Made by a program: the position numbers and the translations under genes. The notes beneath the pieces are model-generated. The model saw nothing but the letters and a program-made list of their open reading frames with translations, did no database searches and was not told the origin of the DNA. From CAYYWV01 sp964475385 (lineage in GTDB: Bacteria; Pseudomonadota; Alphaproteobacteria; JAAXGF01), in assembly GCA_964475385.1 (NCBI GenBank), contig CAYYWV010000098.1, positions 1 to 9,012 of the forward strand: a stretch of 9,012 bases of DNA, in the 5' to 3' direction. Positions 4,852-9,012 of the stretch are shown here, in pieces; positions within the stretch are counted from its first letter, which is position 1; each line of letters starts with the position of its first letter.

Positions 4852-6258
4852 TCAATGGCGGGGCGGGCGCAGCGGCAGCTCGACCCGGAACACGGTGCCC
4901 GTCCGGTCGCTCTGCAAAAGGCGGACGTCGCCGCCGTGAGCGCGCGCGACCTCGCGGGCGATCGCGAGCCCGAGCCCGGTTCCGCCCTGGCGGGTCGAGG
5001 CGGCGAAGGGCTCGAACAGGTGCGCCCGCGCCCGGCTGGGAAGCCCGGGGCCGGTATCCGCGACGTCGATCAACGCGCAGCCGTCGCGCACGCCGGCTTC
5101 GATGCGGATCGCCCCGCCGCCGTTCATGGCTTCGACCGCGTTGTGCGCAAGGTTGAAAAACACGCGGAAGAGCTGGTCGCGGTCGGCGACGATCTCGAAG
5201 GACTCGGGCACCGCGTTCTCCCAGGCGATGGCGCCTTCGCCGTCGATCGCAAGCGCGGCGCGCACCTCGTCGACAAGCGCGCGCAGATCGAGAGGCTCGA
5301 GACGCAGCTCGGGCCCGCGCGCCCGCACGAAGCGCAGGGTGTCCTCGCAGAGCGCCACCGCGCGGTCGATGGCCTGGGCGAGCGCCGAGGCGTCGCGGCG
5401 CACCTCGGGATCGTCGCTCTGGACGAGCCGGTCCGAGACCAGCACCGCGGTCGAAAGGATGTTGCGCAGATCGTGGTTGATCTTGCCCACCGCCGCGCCG
5501 AGGGCGGCGAGATGGGCGCGCTGGCGGAGCGCGGTGCGCAGGCCGTGCTGCATCTCGGCGAGCTCGGCCTGAGCAATGCCGATCTCGTCCCGTCGTCCGC
5601 TCACCTCGATGTCGGTCGAGACGTCCTCGGGCGATTCGCGAAAAGCGATTAGGGTTGCGGTGATCCGCCGCATGGGACGGACCAGGAGCCACTGAAGGCT
5701 GATATAGACGAGCGCGGCGGTCAGCAGCGACAGCACGATCGACAGCACCAGAATGCGCTGCGCGTAGTCGAACATCTCGGCCCGCATCGGGGCCTCATCG
5801 AGGGTCACGTCGACCATGGTCTCAGGCGCCATGCGCGACGGCCCGACGACGCGCAGCACCCGGTTCCCGGTTTGGAACAGCGCCTCGAAGGCGTCGCGGA
5901 TGAGGACCAGGGGCGTCGCGTCGGTGATGTCGTAGGCGGCGTCGATCGCAGGCGGGTCGCCGAGCATCAGAAACGCCGCATCCGGCGTGCGCAGCGCGAT
6001 CGAGCGCACCCGGGCGTGGCGCAAGAGCTCCCGGCTCAACTCGGGCGGAAGCATGCCGCCGGGCGCCGCCTCGAGCGCGAGCGTCGCCTCATGCGCTGCG
6101 GCGAGGCGTTCCTGGAGATAGACCAGGCGGAAGCGCGCGATCGAGGGCACGAAGATCAGCACCTCGCCGAGCATGACGAAGGCGATGGTCAGCACCAGAA
6201 GCCGGGCCGAGAGGCTGCGCGTCAGCGGCGGCAAAGAAAACCGTTTCGTCGGCTTCAT
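4852..6258 (-). CDS. Membrane sensor histidine kinase with HAMP domain (orphan)
   Basis: A 468-residue two-component sensor kinase. Residues 19-40 form TM1, about 41-165 a periplasmic sensing region, about 168-189 TM2, and 190-240 a HAMP linker (LLVRPMRRIT onward). The dimerisation/phosphoacceptor segment has INHDLRN (260-266) with His262 as the predicted phosphorylated residue. The ATP-binding domain shows the N box FNLAHNAVEAM (368-378), G1 DTGPGLP (401-407), F box LFEPF (414-418) and G2 GGTGLGLAI (425-433). All catalytic motifs look intact. The N-terminal text (VPSIARFRLVYLQERL) resembles a kinase family I associate with alphaproteobacteria. No response regulator is adjacent. The ATG at 6258 is chosen over a TTG at 6345 because residues before it are arginine-rich and unlike a kinase. 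The gene lies 79 nt after the oxidoreductase gene on the same strand and may share its transcript. Its signal is unknown. Confidence 0.87.
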   Translation of the reverse strand: MKPTKRFSLPPLTRSLSARLLVLTIAFVMLGEVLIFVPSIARFRLVYLQERLAAAHEATLALEAAPGGMLPPELSRELLRHARVRSIALRTPDAAFLMLGDPPAIDAAYDITDATPLVLIRDAFEALFQTGNRVLRVVGPSRMAPETMVDVTLDEAPMRAEMFDYAQRILVLSIVLSLLTAALVYISLQWLLVRPMRRITATLIAFRESPEDVSTDIEVSGRRDEIGIAQAELAEMQHGLRTALRQRAHLAALGAAVGKINHDLRNILSTAVLVSDRLVQSDDPEVRRDASALAQAIDRAVALCEDTLRFVRARGPELRLEPLDLRALVDEVRAALAIDGEGAIAWENAVPESFEIVADRDQLFRVFFNLAHNAVEAMNGGGAIRIEAGVRDGCALIDVADTGPGLPSRARAHLFEPFAASTRQGGTGLGLAIAREVARAHGGDVRLLQSDRTGTVFRVELPLRPPRH

Positions 6259-6337
6259 CGTCTGATGGTCCACCGATCGCCCCCGTTGTCCATGGTCGGC
6301 GTGGCGACCGGCGCCCCGCCTTGTCCCCGTCCCGATG

Positions 6338-7768
6338 CTATCCAAACCGCGCGAGGAAGCGAACCAAGCGCCGCGTTCCCTCGCCGAACAGCCGCGCGGC
6401 GTAGAAGCTTCCCGCGGCGCGCTTGTTGACCTCGGCCAGCGTCGGGTAGGGCGCGATCAACCCGGCCATCGCCCCGATCTTCAGCCTTTCCCGGATCGCG
6501 AGCTCCCAGGGCTGGATCAGCTCTCCCGCCTGTGGCCCGACGATTCCGGCGCCCAGTATACGCCCGCGGGCGGTCGTCACCACCTTGACGAAGCCGTCGG
6601 TCTCGCGCTCGGCGCGCGCGCGGTCGTTCTCGGCGAAGGGCCAGCGCAGCACGCGAATCCGCAAGCCCGCCGCGCGCGCCTTGGCCTCGGTCATGCCGAC
6701 CTGGGCGAGCTCGGGGTCGGTGAAGGTGACCCAGGGCAGCGCCCGGTAATCGACCTTGGCCGGCAAGCGGAACAGCGCGTTGCGGAGAACGATCCCGGCC
6801 TGGTAGGCGGCGGTGTGGGTGAAAGGATAAGGGCCGGCCGCGTCGCCGATCGCATAGACCCGGCGGTTGGTCGTCCGCAGCCGGGCGTCGACCGCGATCC
6901 CCCGGCGCTCGAAGGCGATCCCCGCCGCCTCCAGGCCGAGACCGTCGACATTAGGGGTCCGCCCCGCCGCGATCAGAAGATGCGAGCCTTCGATGCGGGT
7001 CTCGGCGCCGTCCGCGCCGGCGATCACCGCGACCCCGCCGGGCGCGGGCTCGACGCGGCGCACGGGCGTCTCCTCCAACAGCGCGACCCCTTCGGCGCGG
7101 AGCCGGACGCGGACCACGTCGGCGAGCTCGGGATCGTCGTTGCCGAGGATCGAGGCCATCTCGACCACGGTGACCCGGGCCCCGAGCCGGCGGTGGGCCT
7201 GGGCGAGCTCGCAGCCGATCGGCCCGCCGCCGACGATCACCAGATGCGCGGGCGCTTCGGTCAGATCGAAGATCGTCTCGTTGGTCAAGTACGAGACCCG
7301 CTCGAGGCCCGGGATCGGCGGGACCATCGGCCGGCTGCCGGTGGCGATCACGAACCGTCGGGCCGCGATCGCGGTCTCGCCCGCGACGACCCGATCGGGG
7401 GCGGCGAAACGCGCCTCGGCCCTGATGACGGTCACGCCGAGCCCTTCGAAGCGCTCGACCGAATCATGGGGCGCGATCCCGGCGATCACGTCGCGGACGT
7501 GGTCGTGGACGCGCTGGAAGTCGACCGTCGCGGGCGGGCTCATCACGCCGAAGCGCGCGGCCCGGGCGTGGCGATGGGCGGCGTGCGCGGCGGCGAGCAG
7601 CGCCTTCGACGGCACGCAACCGAAATTCAGGCAGTCGCCGCCCATCGGCCCGCGTTCGACCAGGGCGACCGTGGCCCCCATCTGGCTCGCGCCGGCGGCC
7701 ACCGTAAGCCCGCCCGAGCCTGCGCCGATCACGCAGAGATCGACGCGAAGAACGCGGTTCCCGGTCAT
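6338..7768 (-). CDS. FAD-dependent pyridine nucleotide-disulfide oxidoreductase, MerA-like
   Basis: A 476-residue class I flavin disulfide reductase of the lipoamide dehydrogenase/mercuric reductase superfamily. FAD-binding GAGSGG (15-20) opens the protein. The redox-active pair lies in GGDCLNFGCVPSK (43-55, Cys46 and Cys51). ATGSRP (142-147) follows. The NAD(P)H site is GGGPIG (180-185) with Glu203 after the second strand, which favours NADH over NADPH. The second FAD motif is YAIGDAAG (305-312), and the C-terminal dimerisation domain starts near 345. Lipoamide dehydrogenases have His-Pro-x-x-x-Glu as the acid/base site; here it is Tyr441-Pro-Thr-Leu-Ala-Glu446, Tyr replacing His as in MerA. 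The N-terminal heavy-metal domain and C-terminal Cys pair of true MerA are missing, so mercury reduction is unlikely and the substrate is unknown. The ATG at 7768 is 16 nt after the TVP38 stop codon, indicating an operon. Only a weak, distant GAGG precedes it. Confidence 0.88.
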   Translation of the reverse strand: MTGNRVLRVDLCVIGAGSGGLTVAAGASQMGATVALVERGPMGGDCLNFGCVPSKALLAAAHAAHRHARAARFGVMSPPATVDFQRVHDHVRDVIAGIAPHDSVERFEGLGVTVIRAEARFAAPDRVVAGETAIAARRFVIATGSRPMVPPIPGLERVSYLTNETIFDLTEAPAHLVIVGGGPIGCELAQAHRRLGARVTVVEMASILGNDDPELADVVRVRLRAEGVALLEETPVRRVEPAPGGVAVIAGADGAETRIEGSHLLIAAGRTPNVDGLGLEAAGIAFERRGIAVDARLRTTNRRVYAIGDAAGPYPFTHTAAYQAGIVLRNALFRLPAKVDYRALPWVTFTDPELAQVGMTEAKARAAGLRIRVLRWPFAENDRARAERETDGFVKVVTTARGRILGAGIVGPQAGELIQPWELAIRERLKIGAMAGLIAPYPTLAEVNKRAAGSFYAARLFGEGTRRLVRFLARFG

Positions 7769-7784
7769 GGTCGCGCCGCTCGCC

Positions 7785-8519
7785 TCATCGGCTTTCGCCG
7801 CGGCGGAGCTTCTTGTAGGCGACGGGCAGCAGCGCAAGCGCCGCAAGCCCGGCGAGCGCCGCGACCATCTGGGGCGTGAGCACCGACGAGACGTCGAAGC
7901 GGTCGCCCTGATCGAGCGCCGCGCCGAGCCCGCTTCCGGCGAGCGCGTAGACCGCCGTGCCCGGAACGATCCCGAACAGCGTGCCGATCACGTAGACCCT
8001 GAGGCTCACCCCGAGGAAGGCCGGCACCAGGTTGACGACGAAGAAGGGAAACAGCGGGATCAGCCGCAGCACCAGAAGATAGCTGAGCGCGTTGGCGCGA
8101 AAGCCCGCTTCCATCTTCGCCATCCACGGCCCGGCGCGGGCGCGCAAGCGCTCGCCCACGGCGCTGCGCGCGATCAGGAACAGAAGGGTCGCGCCCAATG
8201 TCGCGGCGAACACGACCAGCACGGTCGCGCGCAGCGGCCCGAACAGAAAGCCGCCCGCGACCGTCATCATCGCCCCGCCGGGAAGCGACAGCGCGACCAC
8301 GGCGGCGTAGATCGCGAAGTAGAGAACCGGCGCAAGGATCGCATGGCTCGCGACGAAGGCGAGAAGCGTCGCGCGATGGGCGCGCAGGATCTCGAAAACG
8401 GTCTGGTTGTCGGGGCCGAAGACGAAGAAGGCGACGAGCACGGCGACGAGCGCGATGGCGGGCCAAAAGCGCCTGAATGCGGAAAGCGCGCCCTTGCCCG
8501 TAATCTTGTCGTCCGCCAT
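7785..8519 (-). CDS. TVP38/TMEM64 (VTT domain) integral membrane protein
   Basis: A 244-residue inner-membrane protein of the DedA/VTT superfamily. A short basic N-terminus is followed by TM1 (about 18-35). The VTT core has a segment at about 52-80, the re-entrant PGGAMMTVAGGFLFGP (80-95), a helix at about 98-118, and the second signature RLIPLFPFFVVN (152-163, with the conserved Arg, Pro-Phe and Asn) plus FGIVPGTAVYALAG (182-195). A last helix at about 216-234 ends in a basic tail. Eukaryotic VTT proteins such as TMEM41B and VMP1 are lipid scramblases, and DedA-family proteins act in lipid-carrier transport and membrane homeostasis; a lipid or electrochemical role is expected but not shown. 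AAAGGG lies 5 nt before the ATG. The oxidoreductase gene follows at once, and as I recall the two domains are even fused in some bacteria, which suggests a shared function. Confidence 0.88.
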   Translation of the reverse strand: MADDKITGKGALSAFRRFWPAIALVAVLVAFFVFGPDNQTVFEILRAHRATLLAFVASHAILAPVLYFAIYAAVVALSLPGGAMMTVAGGFLFGPLRATVLVVFAATLGATLLFLIARSAVGERLRARAGPWMAKMEAGFRANALSYLLVLRLIPLFPFFVVNLVPAFLGVSLRVYVIGTLFGIVPGTAVYALAGSGLGAALDQGDRFDVSSVLTPQMVAALAGLAALALLPVAYKKLRRGESR

Positions 8520-8524
8520 GCCAA

Positions 8525-8530
8525 CCCTTT
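8525..8530 (-). promoter_or_regulatory. Ribosome binding site of the TVP38 gene
   Basis: AAAGGG on the minus strand, 5 nt before the ATG at 8519, supports this start for the first gene of the minus-strand cluster. Confidence 0.5.
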
Positions 8531-8549
8531 GCCCGTCACGCGCGCGCGT

Positions 8550-8577
8550 AGCCTAGCACGGGCGGCGAAGCGTCGCA
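8550..8577 (-). promoter_or_regulatory. Weak candidate sigma-70 promoter of the TVP38 cluster
   Basis: The minus strand has TAGGCT (8555-8550), preceded by TGC and, 16 nt upstream, by TGCGAC as a poor -35. The start would lie near 8543, leaving a short leader with the AAAGGG ribosome site. The position is sensible but the -35 match is weak. Confidence 0.3.
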
Positions 8578-8683
8578 CCCGTCGCGCCCAGGCGGCGCGG
8601 CCAGCGGCGGCGCATCTTTCGTATGCCCGGCCGCCTGTCAGGATATTGGCTCTCGATGGGCTGTGGACAGACGCCTTGAACCA

Positions 8684-8701
8684 GTTGTGATCGGTTGTGA
8701 T
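8684..8701. repeat. Tandem 8-mer GTTGTGAT with 10-bp period
   Basis: GTTGTGAT occurs at 8684-8691 and again at 8694-8701, so the copies fall on the same DNA face one helical turn apart. They lie about 165 bp upstream of the TVP38 start, between two same-strand genes. Tandem half-sites one turn apart are common for response regulators. No binder is known. Confidence 0.3.
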
Positions 8702-8748
8702 GGGGCCTTGCGCGGAACGAAGGCGGACGGCCGCGCCCCCCGGCGGGC

Positions 8749-8778
8749 TCGGCGGCGGCCTGTGCGCGCCGCCGCCGA
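8749..8778 (-). terminator. Strong GC hairpin downstream of the PEP-CTERM gene
   Basis: A perfect 11-bp stem (8749-8759 with 8768-8778, core GGCGGCGGC/GCCGCCGCC) and an 8-nt loop lie 14 nt after the stop codon of the PEP-CTERM gene. Position and stability fit a transcription end, but no T-tract follows on the minus strand. It may instead be a 3'-stabilising or Rho-assisted structure. Confidence 0.4.
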
Positions 8779-8792
8779 TGCGGATCAGCCCG

Positions 8793-9012
8793 TCAGCGCG
8801 AAGCGGCGACGCGATCGCCGCGCCGCCGGCGCAGCACCGCAAGTCCTGCGAGCCCGACGCCGAACAGAAGCGCAGACGCGGGCTCGGGCACAGCCGCTGC
8901 CGGCGTGAACACCGCGTAGACAACCTCCGGATAGGTGATGACCGCCGTGGTCTGGTCCGTAAATCTGAGAATCCCCCCGTCGGGTCTGTCGTCCGCCTCG
9001 ATCGAGCTGTTG
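8793..9012 (-). CDS. PEP-CTERM sorting-domain protein, C-terminal part
   Basis: The last 72 residues of a minus-strand gene that enters from the right edge; the reading frame is open to the window end and no start is visible. The C-terminus shows the full three-part PEP-CTERM signal: VPEPAS (residues 41-46 of the fragment), a hydrophobic helix (LLFGVGLAGLAVL, 48-60) and the basic cluster RRRR (61-64). A further eight residues (GDRVAASR) follow, a slightly longer tail than usual. The preceding part (SSIEADDRPDGG, then VITYPEVVYAVF) looks like the end of a beta-rich extracellular domain of unknown type. Such proteins are exported by Sec, cleaved near the PEP motif by an exosortase and released to the surface or exopolysaccharide. 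prsT in the same window supports a working system. Assignment of the sorting domain is firm; the function of the main domain is unknown. Confidence 0.88.
   Translation of the reverse strand, partial: NSSIEADDRPDGGILRFTDQTTAVITYPEVVYAVFTPAAAVPEPASALLFGVGLAGLAVLRRRRGDRVAASR

Noticed and set aside
4855..5652. A 265-codon plus-strand ORF over the kinase
   Set aside because: It is a same-register shadow of the kinase, whose H, N, G1, F and G2 boxes are intact.
4852..6258. Calling the kinase PrsK, the PEP-CTERM sensor kinase
   Set aside because: The domain layout (two TM helices, periplasmic loop, HAMP, about 470 residues) does not fit the longer PrsK as I know it, and no prsR gene is adjacent.
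6255..6293. A 12-residue upstream ORF whose TGA overlaps the kinase ATG (translational coupling?)
   Set aside because: It has only weak ribosome-site character and a sequence with no conserved-peptide features. A short frame of this kind arises easily by chance.
6338..7768. Naming the oxidoreductase merA or lpd
   Set aside because: The MerA metal-binding domain and C-terminal Cys pair are absent, and the lipoamide dehydrogenase catalytic His is Tyr. Only a superfamily name is justified.
7769..7846. An N-terminal extension of the oxidoreductase by 26 residues
   Set aside because: It would overlap the end of the TVP38 gene with unrelated Arg/Ser/Ala-rich sequence. The FAD motif begins correctly from the ATG at 7768.
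6335..7879. A 514-codon plus-strand ORF over the oxidoreductase
   Set aside because: It is a codon-register mirror of a gene with all expected flavoprotein motifs and has no recognisable domain itself.
6867..8690. A 607-codon plus-strand ORF over the oxidoreductase and TVP38 genes
   Set aside because: It is antisense to two well-supported genes, low in complexity, without a ribosome site or recognisable motif. Its register mirrors the TVP38 gene.

Overview
The window is GC-rich DNA (about 70% by eye) that looks like a chromosomal segment of an alphaproteobacterium. This taxonomic guess rests on codon use, on the style of the histidine kinase N-terminus and on an exosortase/PEP-CTERM system; no marker gene fixes it. 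No mobile element, tRNA, rRNA or CRISPR array was seen.

Layout from left to right. At 1-35 is the 5' end of an unidentified minus-strand gene with a strong ribosome binding site. Positions 36-749 are non-coding but rich in signals. The left half (61-356) carries what reads as a complete sigma-54 control region for that minus-strand gene: a structured leader, a -24/-12 promoter, an IHF-like site and two copies of a 17-bp enhancer-like element. The right half (366-722) carries hairpin-forming C/G-rich intergenic repeats and a 36-bp tandem duplication. Next come prsT (750-3548, plus), a large TPR lipoprotein of PEP-CTERM/exosortase systems, and rlmI (3618-4838, plus), an rRNA cytosine methyltransferase. 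Converging on rlmI is a minus-strand cluster transcribed right to left: a TVP38/TMEM64 (VTT) membrane protein (7785-8519), a mercuric-reductase-like flavin disulfide oxidoreductase (6338-7768) and an orphan HAMP histidine kinase (4852-6258). At the right edge (8793-9012, minus) is the C-terminus of a PEP-CTERM protein with a clear VPEP sorting motif, transmembrane helix and Arg cluster. It has no start inside the window.

Two themes emerge. First, surface-protein sorting: a PrsT lipoprotein and a PEP-CTERM substrate lie about 5 kb apart, and the sigma-54/enhancer region at the left edge is the kind of promoter the PEP-CTERM-associated PrsK/PrsR system would be expected to control. PrsR, PrsK, RpoN and the exosortase are not in the window, so that link is inferred. 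Second, a membrane/redox cluster: TVP38 plus a disulfide oxidoreductase is a recurrent pairing in bacteria, here followed by a sensor kinase. The most novel item is the 61-356 control region. Very long antisense ORFs exist but are codon-register shadows and were rejected.
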